64,000 nucleotides of DNA from Myxococcales bacterium (GTDB taxonomy: Bacteria > Myxococcota > Myxococcia > Myxococcales > Myxococcaceae), in the NCBI GenBank assembly GCA_020846875.1, contig JADLDB010000059.1:62001-126000 (forward strand). The letters are read 5' to 3'. Made by a program: the position numbers and the translations under genes. This document shows positions 17,838-26,957 of this stretch, one piece after another (within the stretch, counting starts at the first letter, position 1; every line of letters starts with the position of its first letter). The notes under the pieces are model-generated. The model was given only the letters and a program-made list of their open reading frames with translations. It had not been told where the DNA came from and did not search any database.

Positions 17838-19385
17838 GTGAGTGAGAAGGCCATGATCCGCACGCTCGTCCTCAGCCTCGCCCTCGCCGCTTCCAGCGCC
17901 TTCGCGCAGGACCTGGCGAACTACAACAAGGGCCTCTCGGCCTACAACGCCAACGACTTCGGGGAGGCGGCGCGCCTCTTCTACGAGGTCACCAACACCA
18001 CCACCGACAATGATCTGCGCAACAAGGCCGAGTACTACCTGGCCTCCAGCTTCCAGCGGGCCAACCTGCCGTTCACCGCCTTCATCTACTTCACGCCGAT
18101 CGTGAAGCAGGGGCCGTCGCACCCGTACCACGCCAAGAGCGTGGAGGCGTTCATCGCCCTGCAGGAGACGCTCAACGACGACTACCTGATCCCGTCGATC
18201 CTCAACAACCTGTACGACAAGTACGCGGATACCTGGGCCACCCTGCCGCTGGAGGTCCTGGCGAGGATCAACTACCTCATCGGGCGCATCTCGCACCGCA
18301 AGGCGCTGCTGGAGGACGCCAAGCAGTTCCTCGAGGCGGTGCCCGACACCAGCCAGTTCTACGCGCGCGCGCAGTACCTGCTGGGCATCACCCTGGCCGA
18401 TCCCCGCTACCCAGCCGCCAGCGACGAGGTCCGCAAGGCCAACCTGGACGCGGCGCGGGTGATCTTCGAGAACGTGCTCAAGGTGAAGACCAAGCAGTTG
18501 GACTTCGCCGACACCCAGCACCTGGCGATGCTGGCCCTGGGCCGCACCAACTACAACGTGGGCGAGTACCAGAAGGCGGTCGACTGGTACGAGAAGATCC
18601 CCCGCTTCTCCAAGTACTGGGATCAGGCGCTCTTCGAGAACGGCTTCGCCCGCTTCCAGAATGACGATCTGGGCGGCGGCCTGGGATCGCTGCAGGGCCT
18701 CTACGCCCCGCAGTTCGCCGGCGCCTTCCAGCCCGAGTCGTGGATCCTCACCAGCACCATCTATTACTTCTCGTGCCTGTACGAAGAGTCCAAGGCCGCG
18801 CTGGTGGAGTACGAGAACCTCTACCTGCCGATGGCCGAGAAGCTGAAGCCCCTGGTGGAGGGCGAGTCGAGGGATCCGGCCAGCTACTTCCAGTTGGTCG
18901 AGCGGACGGAGAGCCAGGAGCTGCCGAAGGCGGTGCTCAACTGGGTGCGCTCCAACGAGCGCATGCTGGGCCTGTTCGGCATGCTCCACCAGATCGAGGT
19001 GGAGAAGGGCCTCATCGATCAGAACCAGGGGTGGAAGGCGGCCAAGCTGGCCAACGAGCTCGTCACGTACCTCGATCAGAACAAGGCGATGCTGGAGCAG
19101 GTCGCCGGCACCGTGTCCAGGGCCCGCCTCGTGGAGGCCTACCGGACCATCAAGGGCTTCGCGGATCAGGCCGAGATCATCCGCTTCGAGGTGGCCAAGG
19201 CCGAGAAGGAGCTGGCCGAGCAGAACGTCGACGCGGCGGGCGTGCTGAAGAAGCAGACCCTCTACCGCCCGAAGATGCCCGCGGAGAACTGGAATTACTG
19301 GAAGTTCCAGGGCGAGTTCTGGCGCGACGAGATCGGCTACTACCAGTACACCTTGAAGCGCGGCTGCCCGACGTCCTCGAACTGA
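17838..19385 (+). CDS. gltC: Periplasmic TPR protein, GltC/NfsC-like
   Basis: A 515-residue secreted protein (signal MIRTLVLSLALAASSAFA after a short N-tail) built of helical hairpins. Several read as tetratricopeptide repeats, for example YNKGLSAYNANDFGEAARLFYEV, AEYYLASSFQRANLPFTAFIYF and LGRTNYNVGEYQKAVDWYEKI (shortened here to key parts: N-K-G-L, A-E-Y-Y-L and N-V-G-E-Y). Position after two barrels and before two more TPR proteins matches gltC/nfsC, a periplasmic bridge in the gliding or spore-coat machinery. It starts on the base after the preceding stop. A strong intrinsic terminator follows 90 bases downstream, so this gene may end the first transcription unit. Confidence 0.78.
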   Translation: MSEKAMIRTLVLSLALAASSAFAQDLANYNKGLSAYNANDFGEAARLFYEVTNTTTDNDLRNKAEYYLASSFQRANLPFTAFIYFTPIVKQGPSHPYHAKSVEAFIALQETLNDDYLIPSILNNLYDKYADTWATLPLEVLARINYLIGRISHRKALLEDAKQFLEAVPDTSQFYARAQYLLGITLADPRYPAASDEVRKANLDAARVIFENVLKVKTKQLDFADTQHLAMLALGRTNYNVGEYQKAVDWYEKIPRFSKYWDQALFENGFARFQNDDLGGGLGSLQGLYAPQFAGAFQPESWILTSTIYYFSCLYEESKAALVEYENLYLPMAEKLKPLVEGESRDPASYFQLVERTESQELPKAVLNWVRSNERMLGLFGMLHQIEVEKGLIDQNQGWKAAKLANELVTYLDQNKAMLEQVAGTVSRARLVEAYRTIKGFADQAEIIRFEVAKAEKELAEQNVDAAGVLKKQTLYRPKMPAENWNYWKFQGEFWRDEIGYYQYTLKRGCPTSSN

Positions 19386-19475
19386 CCGGACGGGCCGGGT
19401 GTTGAAACCCACGAGCCCTCGAAAGCACTGGAAAAAGATGGCCCCCGCTGCGATCAGGGGGTCCCTTCCTTCATC

Positions 19476-19507
19476 CGGACCCGTGTTGTAGGGTCCGCGC
19501 GTTTTTT
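19476..19507 (+). terminator. Intrinsic terminator between gltC-like and gltD-like genes
   Basis: A perfect 7-bp stem CGGACCC / GGGTCCG with an 8-base loop, followed by CGCG and six consecutive T residues (19502-19507). This is the classic rho-independent form. It ends only 21 bases before the ATG of the next gene, so it may separate the cluster into two units or act as an attenuator for the downstream genes. Confidence 0.8.
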
Positions 19508-19527
19508 GTCCCACAGGAGCATTCAAG

Positions 19528-22500
19528 ATGACGCTGGCCCGAATCCTCTGCGCGCTGCCGTTGGTGTTGTCGCTGGTGGCCTTCGATGCATCGGCCCAGG
19601 GAAAGAAGGGCAGCAAGGCCCCGGCGAAGGCCGATCCGAAGGCCGCGAAGGCCGATCCCAAGGCCGCGGCGAAGAAGCCGGAGGAGCGCAAGGGCCCCGC
19701 CAAGCTGGACGCACGCAGCGGGGCGCCTCCCGCCGAGGCGGACGTGGAGCGCGAGGCGATCGCCGACAAGAAGCGCGACGATCAGATCGAGGCAGCGAAG
19801 AAGATCATCCCGAAGATCGAGGACGGCAACCCGCAGAAGGCCGACCTGCTCTTCCAGTTGTCCGAGCTGTACTGGGAGAAGTCGCGCTACCTGTACCGCA
19901 AGGAGATGCTGGGCTTCTTCAAGGCGCAGAAGGAAGCCGACGAGAAGAAGAACCGCGGCGAGAAGGTGGCCGAGCCCAAAGAAGAGCACCGCGAGTCCGA
20001 GCTCTACCGCTCGGAGACGATGCGCCTGTACGAGACGATCCTGCGCGAGTACCCCGCGTACGATCGCAAGGACGAGGTGCTCTTCAACCTCGCCTACAAC
20101 CTCTACGAGACGGGCAAGCGCGACGCGGCGGTGAAGCGCTACGAGGAGCTGCTCAAGGGCTACCCGGGCTCGAAGTTCGTCCCCGACACCTACGTGCAGC
20201 TCGGCAACCACTACTTCGAGGTGGCCAACGTCCTCGAGAAGGCGAAGACGTATTACGAGAAGGCGTTCGCCTCGAACAACCCGAAGATCAAGTCCTACGC
20301 GCTGTACAAGCTGGCCTGGTGTGACTTCAACGCCGGCGAGCACGAGAAGGCGCTCAAGAAGCTGCAGCAGACGGTGGAGTTCGCGGAGAAGCAGGGCAAG
20401 GACCGCGCCTTCACCGACCTGAAGAACGAAGCGCTGAACGACTCGATCCGCATGTTCACCGAGCTCAACCGGGCGGACGACGCGATCGCCTATTACACGG
20501 CGCACGCGGGCAAGAAGAAGAAGATCACCCTGATCGGCAAGCTGGCCTACGCGCTCCAGGACGCGGGCCACCACGACAACTCGATCAAGTCCTTCCGCTA
20601 CCTGCTCAACGACAACCCGCTGGCCGAGTCGGCGCCCGACTTCCAGCAGGCGATCATCAAGTCCTACGAGGGCATGCGGCAGCGCGAGAACGTGAAGGCC
20701 GAGGTGAAGAAGCTGGCCAAGCTGTACCGGCCGGGCTCCGAGTGGTGGAAGGCCAACGAGTCGAAGAAGGAAGTGCTGCGCAACGGCTTCAACGTCGCCG
20801 AGGAGGCGATGCGCACCACCGTCACCGAGTACCACCAGGAAGCGCAGAAGACCAAGCAGGTGGAGACGTACCGGCTGGCCCGCGACATCTACAAGGAGTA
20901 CGTGGACGGCTTCGCCACGTCCGACGACGAGGCCTTCGTCGCCGATCAGGCCTTCAACCTGAAGTTCTACTACGCCGAGATCCTCTGGGCGCTCGAGGAG
21001 TGGGAGCCCGCCGCGAAGCAGTACGACGGGGTGGTGGGCTTCAAGGTCCCCAACCGGCCCGAGGCGAAGGAGGCCTCCAACGAGAAGTACCGCCAGACGG
21101 CCGCGTACAACTCGATCCTCGCCTACGAGAAGCTGGTGAAGATCGAGCGCGGCGTGCTGCAGAAGTCGGAGCTCAAGGAAGGCGGCAAGGTCGAGGAGAC
21201 CAAGAAGAAGGGCTCGGTCGAGAAGCAGCAGAAGGTGACCAAGCGCTCGACCAAGGAGCTGGAAGAGAAGCCGCTCACCGACTTCGAGAAGCAGCTGGTC
21301 GCCGCCTGCGACAAGTACAACCAGATGTTCCCGAAGAACCCGGACGAGGTCGACGTGGCCTACCAGGCCGCGGTCATCTTCTACGACAAGAACCACTTCG
21401 TGGACGCGGCTCGCCGCTTCGGTGACATCGTGAACAAGTACCCGGAGGAGAAGCGGTCCACCGAGGCCGCCGACCTCTCCATGGCCGTCCTCGAGGAGAA
21501 GGAGGAGTGGCTGGAGCTGAACATCCTCGCGCGGCAGTTCAAGGCCAACGCCAAGCTGACCAAGCCCGGCACCGAGTTCGCCAAGCGCGTGGGCGGGATC
21601 GTCGAGGGCAGCCAGTACAAGTACATCGACGAGGTCGTCTACAAGAAGGAGAAGGATCCCAAGAAGGCGTCGCGCCTCTTCCTTGCCTTCGTCGAGGAGT
21701 TCCCCAAGTCGGAGAACGCCGATCGCGCGCTCACCTACTCGATGATCATCGCCCGCGAGGCCTACGAGCTGGACAAGGCCGCGCAGATCGGTGAGCGGCT
21801 GCTCAAGGAGTACCCGCAGTCGGTCTTCGACCTCAAGGTGAAGGCCTCGCTGGCCTACCTGTACGAGAAGATGGCCAACTTCGAGAAGTCCGCGAACATG
21901 TACGAGGAGTTCGTCGCCACCTACGACCTGGCCGCGGGTGAGAAGGGCGTCGGCTACGCCAACGTCAAGGATCTGCTCAGGAAGGAGGCCGAGGAGCGGG
22001 CCAAGGCCGCCAAGACGGCGAAGAAGGATCCCAAGGCCTCGGCGCCGGCGGTGATCTCCACCGTGGAGATGAAGAAGCTCACCGCGGACAAGCAGAAGGA
22101 GCGCGAGGCGCAGATCAAGGAGGCCGGCGAGCTGGTGGCCGACGCGCAGTACAACACCGGCTTCTGGTACGAGGGCGTGGGTCAGTTCGACAAGGCGATC
22201 GCCGCGTACAACCGCTACATCGCCCGCTTCAAGGACAAGAAGGACGTCCCCGACATCGCCTTCAACATCGGGTTGGTGCTGGAGAAGCAGAACAAGTACC
22301 TGGACGCGATCAAGTACTTCGATCAGTACCAGACGACGTACGCCAAGGACGCGCGGGTCGCGGACACCCGGCGCTTCGATCTGAAGTACCGGCAGTTCCT
22401 CTTGAACGGGAAGCTGAAGAACGCCGCCGAGCAGGATCGCCTGGCGAAGGACCTCACCGGCGCCTGGGCCAAGCTCAAGGAAGAGGAGAAGAAGAACGAC

Positions 22501-23163
22501 CGGGTGAAGCTGGCCTACGCCCACACGAAGTTCTATCTGCTCGAGCCGCAGTGGAACGCCTACCTGGCGCAGAAGTTCGACTACAAGAACTTCAACCGCT
22601 CGGCGATCGTCCAGTTCTCGAAGACGGACCGCCCGAAGAAGGAGAAGGCGCTGGCGGAGATCGAGAAGGTCTACACCGAGGTGCTGGGGATCGGGAACGC
22701 GGAGTACGGCATCGCGGCGCTGACCCGCATCGGCATGGCCTACGGTGACTTCGCCTCCAACATCGCCGGCATCCCCGATCCGGTGGGCTTCGACGAGGAT
22801 CAGACGGCCATGTTCCGCGGCGAACTCGAGAACCGCTACGTCTTCCCGGTCGAGGAGAAGGCGGTGGAGGCCTTCGACAAGGCGCTGGCCAAGTCCTACG
22901 AGCTGTCCGTCTACAACGAGTGGACGCTGCAGGCGCAGGACAAGCTGAACAAGTACAAGCCGGGCTTCTACGGCAAGCCGCGCGACGTCGCGTACCGGGG
23001 CGCCGAGTTCTTCGCCACCAGCGGCTTCGAGAAGGGCGTGCAGCTCCCGTCCGAGGTGGCCGCCGAGAAGCCCGCGGCGCCGCCCGACGCGCCTCCCGCC
23101 GGAGGCGCCACCAAGCCGCCGGAGTCGGCCGCGGCCCCCACTCCTGGCGCGGGGGCCCGCTAA
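19528..23163 (+). CDS. gltD: Large periplasmic TPR protein, GltD/NfsD-like
   Basis: A 1211-residue exported protein: signal peptide (LVLSLVAFDASAQ), a Lys/Ala/Pro-rich stretch to about residue 70, then a long helical array with many TPR-like hairpins (LFQLSELYWEKSRYLY, FNLAYNLYETGKRDAAVKRY, VQLGNHYFEVANVLEKAKTY). A charged coiled segment lies near 830-870. The C-terminus is proline/alanine rich. Size, TPR content and its place between the gltC-like and lipoprotein gltE-like genes match GltD (AgnA)/NfsD, thought to span part of the periplasm. ATG preceded by AGGAG. The stop overlaps a possible upstream start of the next gene (TAATG). Very lysine-rich, unlike its neighbours. Confidence 0.78.
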   Translation: MTLARILCALPLVLSLVAFDASAQGKKGSKAPAKADPKAAKADPKAAAKKPEERKGPAKLDARSGAPPAEADVEREAIADKKRDDQIEAAKKIIPKIEDGNPQKADLLFQLSELYWEKSRYLYRKEMLGFFKAQKEADEKKNRGEKVAEPKEEHRESELYRSETMRLYETILREYPAYDRKDEVLFNLAYNLYETGKRDAAVKRYEELLKGYPGSKFVPDTYVQLGNHYFEVANVLEKAKTYYEKAFASNNPKIKSYALYKLAWCDFNAGEHEKALKKLQQTVEFAEKQGKDRAFTDLKNEALNDSIRMFTELNRADDAIAYYTAHAGKKKKITLIGKLAYALQDAGHHDNSIKSFRYLLNDNPLAESAPDFQQAIIKSYEGMRQRENVKAEVKKLAKLYRPGSEWWKANESKKEVLRNGFNVAEEAMRTTVTEYHQEAQKTKQVETYRLARDIYKEYVDGFATSDDEAFVADQAFNLKFYYAEILWALEEWEPAAKQYDGVVGFKVPNRPEAKEASNEKYRQTAAYNSILAYEKLVKIERGVLQKSELKEGGKVEETKKKGSVEKQQKVTKRSTKELEEKPLTDFEKQLVAACDKYNQMFPKNPDEVDVAYQAAVIFYDKNHFVDAARRFGDIVNKYPEEKRSTEAADLSMAVLEEKEEWLELNILARQFKANAKLTKPGTEFAKRVGGIVEGSQYKYIDEVVYKKEKDPKKASRLFLAFVEEFPKSENADRALTYSMIIAREAYELDKAAQIGERLLKEYPQSVFDLKVKASLAYLYEKMANFEKSANMYEEFVATYDLAAGEKGVGYANVKDLLRKEAEERAKAAKTAKKDPKASAPAVISTVEMKKLTADKQKEREAQIKEAGELVADAQYNTGFWYEGVGQFDKAIAAYNRYIARFKDKKDVPDIAFNIGLVLEKQNKYLDAIKYFDQYQTTYAKDARVADTRRFDLKYRQFLLNGKLKNAAEQDRLAKDLTGAWAKLKEEEKKNDRVKLAYAHTKFYLLEPQWNAYLAQKFDYKNFNRSAIVQFSKTDRPKKEKALAEIEKVYTEVLGIGNAEYGIAALTRIGMAYGDFASNIAGIPDPVGFDEDQTAMFRGELENRYVFPVEEKAVEAFDKALAKSYELSVYNEWTLQAQDKLNKYKPGFYGKPRDVAYRGAEFFATSGFEKGVQLPSEVAAEKPAAPPDAPPAGGATKPPESAAAPTPGAGAR

Positions 23164-23192
23164 TGAGCCCCTCTCGAATCAAGGGAACGAGC

Positions 23193-24503
23193 ATGAAGTC
23201 CTTGCGCATCGCCGGGCTGTCCGTCGCCGCCGCCCTGTCCGCCTGCACCACGGTGCAGGAGGAGGTGAAGAAGGATCCGGTGCTCACCGCGCCGGTGAAG
23301 GCGAAGGAGAAGACGACGCAGGAGCTCTTCCAGGACGGCGTGGCGGCCTTCGACGCGGGCAAGTACGACGTGGCGAAGACGGCGTTCACGGCGGTGTCGA
23401 AGAAGGCGCCCCAGAGCGTCGGGCTGCAGTTCAACCTGGGCCTGGTCGCCGAGAAGCAGGGCCAACTGGCCGAGGCCGTGGGGTACTACGAGGCGGCCCA
23501 CAAGCTCGATCCGAAGCACAAGCCCACGCTGCTCAACCTGGGCCGCGCCTACCGCCTGCAGGATCGCTTCGACGACGCGATCGCCCTGTACGAGGCGGCG
23601 CTCAAGGATCCCGCCAACGAGTACGACGTCGAGCTCAACAACAACCTCGCCGTCGCCTACCGGCTGTCGAAGAAGTACGCCGAGGCCGAGGCCGCCGCCC
23701 GCAAGGTGCTGGCCCGCACCAAGGACAACCCCGACGCGTACAAGAACCTGGCGCTCATCTACTTCGACCAGGGGAACTTCCGGCTGGCCGAGTTCATCAG
23801 CGCCAACGCGAGGAAGCTCGATGACAAGGATCCCGGCGTCTACAACAACCTGGGGCTCATCTACCTGAAGATCGACGATCGCCGGACCGCGCTGGGCCAG
23901 TTCCAGAAGGCCGTCGAATTGAACAAGAACTTCGCGCCCGGGCTCTTCAACATCGGCGCGATGGCCCTGAGCTACCGCGACTACGAGGGCGCCGAGAAGG
24001 TGCTGGGCCGGGCCACCGAGCTCGATCCGACCTCCTACGAGGGCTTCCTCGCCTACGCCTGGGCGCTCGACGGCCAGAAGGGCCGGGATCCGAAGAAGGG
24101 CCTCAAGGCCGGCGAGACCTTCGAGCGCGTCCTGGCGATCAAGCCGGAGCAGCCCGACGCCATCTGCGGCGCCGCCTGGGCCTACGCGGCCGACAAGGGC
24201 GGCTGGGAGAGGGCGCTCAAGTTCTTCGAGACCTGCAAGGGCCTCAAGTCCACCACCGCGCAGGATCAGCAGCTGATCGACAACAAGGTGAAGGGCATCC
24301 TGGCCATGCAGAAGCAGCCGGCCGCCGCCCCGCAGCCCAAGCCGGAAGACAAGCCCAAGCCGGCCGCGGCCCCCGCCGGCGGCCCGTCGCTCCTCGACAA
24401 GGTGACCGACGACGCCGCCAAGGAGGAAGCCGCCCAGCCGCCCCCCGCCGGCGGTACCCCTCCGGCCCCGGCTCCGGCCCCCGCACCGCCCCCCGCGAAG
24501 TGA
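23193..24503 (+). CDS. gltE: TPR lipoprotein, GltE/AglT/NfsE-like
   Basis: A 436-residue lipoprotein with lipobox (SVAAALSAC, Cys18) and about eight tetratricopeptide repeats from residue 45 to 370, such as LQFNLGLVAEKQGQLAEAVG and VYNNLGLIYLKIDDRRTALG, then a Pro/Ala/Lys-rich tail. In Myxococcus AglT (GltE) is a TPR lipoprotein required for adventurous gliding, and NfsE is its spore-coat counterpart. Gene order here agrees with either. I prefer the ATG at 23193, preceded by AAGGGA and starting a normal lipoprotein signal, over the ATG at 23163 that overlaps the previous stop. Probably co-transcribed with the gltD-like gene. Confidence 0.82.
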   Translation: MKSLRIAGLSVAAALSACTTVQEEVKKDPVLTAPVKAKEKTTQELFQDGVAAFDAGKYDVAKTAFTAVSKKAPQSVGLQFNLGLVAEKQGQLAEAVGYYEAAHKLDPKHKPTLLNLGRAYRLQDRFDDAIALYEAALKDPANEYDVELNNNLAVAYRLSKKYAEAEAAARKVLARTKDNPDAYKNLALIYFDQGNFRLAEFISANARKLDDKDPGVYNNLGLIYLKIDDRRTALGQFQKAVELNKNFAPGLFNIGAMALSYRDYEGAEKVLGRATELDPTSYEGFLAYAWALDGQKGRDPKKGLKAGETFERVLAIKPEQPDAICGAAWAYAADKGGWERALKFFETCKGLKSTTAQDQQLIDNKVKGILAMQKQPAAAPQPKPEDKPKPAAAPAGGPSLLDKVTDDAAKEEAAQPPPAGGTPPAPAPAPAPPPAK

Positions 24504-24554
24504 GAGGGGCGTTGGCACAATGCGTCATGCCGCCCGAGCACCGCTGGGGTAGGG

Positions 24555-24583
24555 ATGACAACGACCTGCGGAATCCCTAGTAT
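24555..24583 (+). promoter_or_regulatory. Probable sigma-70-type promoter for the gltF-gltG pair
   Basis: ATGACA (24555-24560) and TAGTAT (24578-24583) are separated by exactly 17 bases, close to the housekeeping consensus at five and four positions. The predicted transcript would start near 24590, about 55 bases before the small gene's ATG, which has GGAGG upstream. It lies just after the gltE-like gene. Confidence 0.6.
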
Positions 24584-24645
24584 CCGCCGACTTTTCGGAA
24601 CCCCGCCATGCGACCCGGTGTCGGATGGCTCACGGAGGTAAGGAC

Positions 24646-24909
24646 ATGAAGCGCACGTTCGCTCTGCTGGCCCTGGTGGCCCTCGTCGCCGTCCCTGCGA
24701 TGGCCGAGGACAAGGTGATCAAGGAAGCCGACAAGACGGTCTTCCGCAAGAAGACGGTCATCGACTTCACCGACGTGGCCGTCGAAGGTGAGCTCACCAA
24801 GCCCGAAGGCAGCTACTCGGTGTCGAAGAAGAAGACGACGTTCAAGACGCTGATCAAGGTGCGCGACAACTTCAACCCCGAGCTGCAGAAGTCGGTCGAC
24901 AACCTGTAA
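24646..24909 (+). CDS. gltF: Small periplasmic protein, GltF/NfsF position
   Basis: An 87-residue secreted protein: signal peptide MKRTFALLALVALVAVPAMA, then a compact charged domain (VIDFTDVAVEGELTKPEGSY and FNPELQKSVDNL). The C-terminal half resembles short proteins I associate with FHA/TonB-like gliding genes in myxobacteria, where it lies just before gltG. I cannot give a biochemical role, and the name rests on gene order. ATG preceded by GGAGGTAAGG. It is followed 57 bases later by the FHA protein gene and preceded by a good promoter. Confidence 0.6.
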   Translation: MKRTFALLALVALVAVPAMAEDKVIKEADKTVFRKKTVIDFTDVAVEGELTKPEGSYSVSKKKTTFKTLIKVRDNFNPELQKSVDNL

Positions 24910-24966
24910 GCGCAGCGCCGGTTTCCGTCGTACCGCTTCACGTCTCGTGCATCACGAGGTTCCCAC

Positions 24967-26799
24967 ATGAAGAAGACGCCCATCACCCTGCAGATCACCA
25001 GCCCCGACGGCCAGGTGAGCGAGTCCACCAGCGAGCTTGAGAGCATCATCGTCGGCTCCGGCGCGGGCGCCGCGGTCAAGGTGGCCGATCCCAAGGTGTC
25101 CAACCTCCACTGCATGCTCAAGGTGGAGAAGGACGGCAACGTCACGGTCATCGACCTTGGCTCCGAGAGCGGCACCAAGGTGAAGGAGCAGTCGGTCAAG
25201 GATCCCACCATCGTCGCGTCCGGTGACGTGATCCTGATCGGCGAGTCCAAGGTGAAGGTCGTCTTCGGCAACGGCCACGCCAGGCTCGAGGAGAAGGGTG
25301 AGGCGAAGGCCGAGTCTTCCACCGAGAAGAAGAAGGACAAGGTCGTGCCCACGCCCCCCAAGGCGCTGGCCGGCACCGGGAAGAACGCCGCGGTGCTGTT
25401 CAACGAGCCGCTCCCCGCCGAGGCGATCCCCACCGAGACCGAGAAGGTGCTCCAGGTCGCGCTCCTCTGGGGCGACACCCTGATCAGCGTGCAGCACTTC
25501 GCCGACGGCGTGCCGGTCACCATCGGCGACGGCAGGGGGAACAAGTTCAACGTCTTCTCCCCCGGCGTGGGCGTCAGCTTCACTCTGGCGCAGGCGCGGG
25601 GCTCGACGGCGATCGTCAACGTGCCTTCCGTGGCCGGGTTGGTCGTCACCACCAAGTCGGACAGCCACAAGTCGAAGGAGCAGCTCAAGGGCGAAGGCAA
25701 GCTGCGCGCCGCCGAGGGCGGGGTGCGGGCCGACGCGGTGGAGCTGGCGCTGCACGATCGCGCGCAGATCAGCCTCGACAACGTCGCCTTCATCGTCCGC
25801 TACGTGCGTCCCTCCTCGGCGATCACGATGAACACGCTGCAGGAGCACGACTTCACCTTCTTCAAGATCACCTCGATCTGCCTGATGGCCTTCTTCGCCC
25901 TGGTGGCGGCGATGATCATCACCCCGCTCACCGGCGGCGGCGAGGGCGACGACATCTTCGCCAACCCGTCCAAGTACGTGAAGATGGTGGTCAAGCCGGA
26001 GAAGAAGCAGGAGATCAAGAAGTTCAAGGATCTCTCTGGCATCGCCGAGGGCGCCAAGGCCAAGGAGAAGGAAGGGAAGTTCGGCAAGCAGGACAAGGAC
26101 AAGAAGGAAGCCGACCCGTCGAAGAAGGGCGCGCCCGTCGTCGACGCCAACAAGCGCGAAGAGGACCGCAAGAAGGTGTCCAGCCTGATGGCCGGCATGT
26201 TCGGCGGAGGCGCGGCGTCCAACGTCTTCGGCCCCGGCGGGCTGGGCACCGGCATCAACAATGCGCTCGGCGGCCTGCAGGGCGGCGCGGGCGTGGGTGA
26301 CGCCCAGGGCGTAGGCGGGCTCGGGTCCCGCGGCTCCGGCGCCGGTGGTGGCGGCACGGGCCTGGGCCTCGGCGGGCTGGGCACCAAGGGCGGCGGGCGC
26401 GGCGCGGGCGGCTACGGCTCCATCGATCTCGGTGGCCGCGGCAAGGACTCGACGCGCGTCATCCCCGGCAAGACGACCGTGGTGGGCGGCCTGGACAAGG
26501 ACGTGATCATGAAGGTGATCAAGCGCCACCAGAACGAGATCAAGTTCTGCTACGAGCAGGAGCTGCAGAAGGATCCCAAGCTGGGCGGTAAGGTGGCCGT
26601 CGCGTGGACCATCGATCCCTCGGGCGGCGTGTCCGAGGCCAACGTGTCCGAGTCGTCGATCGGCAACGCCAACGTCGAGTCCTGCATCGTGCAGCGCATC
26701 CGGCGGTGGAAGTTCCCCGAGCCGGCTGGCGGAGGCATCGTCAACGTCACCTTCCCGTGGATCTTCAAGGCCGCGGGCGACGACAGCGCCGACGAGTAG
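24967..26799 (+). CDS. gltG: FHA domain plus TonB-like (AgmX/PglI C-terminal) protein, GltG/NfsG-like
   Basis: A 610-residue inner-membrane protein. The cytoplasmic N-terminus has a forkhead-associated fold (IIVGSGAGAAVKVADPKVSN, with LGSESGTKV at its end), though the canonical phosphothreonine-binding Arg and Ser are not clear. A second FHA-like stretch ends near 280. One membrane helix spans about 298-320 (ITSICLMAFFALVAAMIITP). A charged and then glycine-rich periplasmic linker leads to a TonB-C/AgmX-type domain at 506-605 (IKRHQNEIKFCYEQEL, SCIVQRIRRWKFPEP). This layout is that of GltG/NfsG, which links cytoplasmic and motor parts to the periplasmic complex. No AglRQS motor genes are in the window. 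Confidence 0.85.
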   Translation: MKKTPITLQITSPDGQVSESTSELESIIVGSGAGAAVKVADPKVSNLHCMLKVEKDGNVTVIDLGSESGTKVKEQSVKDPTIVASGDVILIGESKVKVVFGNGHARLEEKGEAKAESSTEKKKDKVVPTPPKALAGTGKNAAVLFNEPLPAEAIPTETEKVLQVALLWGDTLISVQHFADGVPVTIGDGRGNKFNVFSPGVGVSFTLAQARGSTAIVNVPSVAGLVVTTKSDSHKSKEQLKGEGKLRAAEGGVRADAVELALHDRAQISLDNVAFIVRYVRPSSAITMNTLQEHDFTFFKITSICLMAFFALVAAMIITPLTGGGEGDDIFANPSKYVKMVVKPEKKQEIKKFKDLSGIAEGAKAKEKEGKFGKQDKDKKEADPSKKGAPVVDANKREEDRKKVSSLMAGMFGGGAASNVFGPGGLGTGINNALGGLQGGAGVGDAQGVGGLGSRGSGAGGGGTGLGLGGLGTKGGGRGAGGYGSIDLGGRGKDSTRVIPGKTTVVGGLDKDVIMKVIKRHQNEIKFCYEQELQKDPKLGGKVAVAWTIDPSGGVSEANVSESSIGNANVESCIVQRIRRWKFPEPAGGGIVNVTFPWIFKAAGDDSADE

Positions 26800-26818
26800 G
26801 CGCCTTCACCTGAAGCAG

Positions 26819-26850
26819 CGGCGCGGGTGGCTCTCGAGGCCTCCGCGCCG
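26819..26850 (+). terminator. Stem-loop after the gltG-like gene
   Basis: CGGCGCGG pairs with CCGCGCCG (8 bp) around a 16-base loop that can itself fold. Only a TTT run follows (26856-26858), so it is a weak intrinsic terminator or an mRNA 3'-end structure. It precedes a promoter-like sequence for the next gene. Confidence 0.4.
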
Positions 26851-26904
26851 CTCGTGTTTCTGGCCTTCGCGCGATTTTTTCCGGCAGGCGCCTCGCTTTT
26901 CACC

Positions 26905-26932
26905 TTGCGCGACAGGTGCGGGCGGGTATGGT
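26905..26932 (+). promoter_or_regulatory. Possible promoter of the gltH-like gene
   Basis: TTGCGC (26905-26910) and TATGGT (26927-26932) are spaced by 16 bases, a reasonable sigma-70 arrangement for a high-GC deltaproteobacterium. The gene's GTG, with GGGAGGATTC before it, lies 26 bases downstream. Confidence 0.45.
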
Positions 26933-26957
26933 GCCGCGCCCGAAGTAGGGAGGATTC

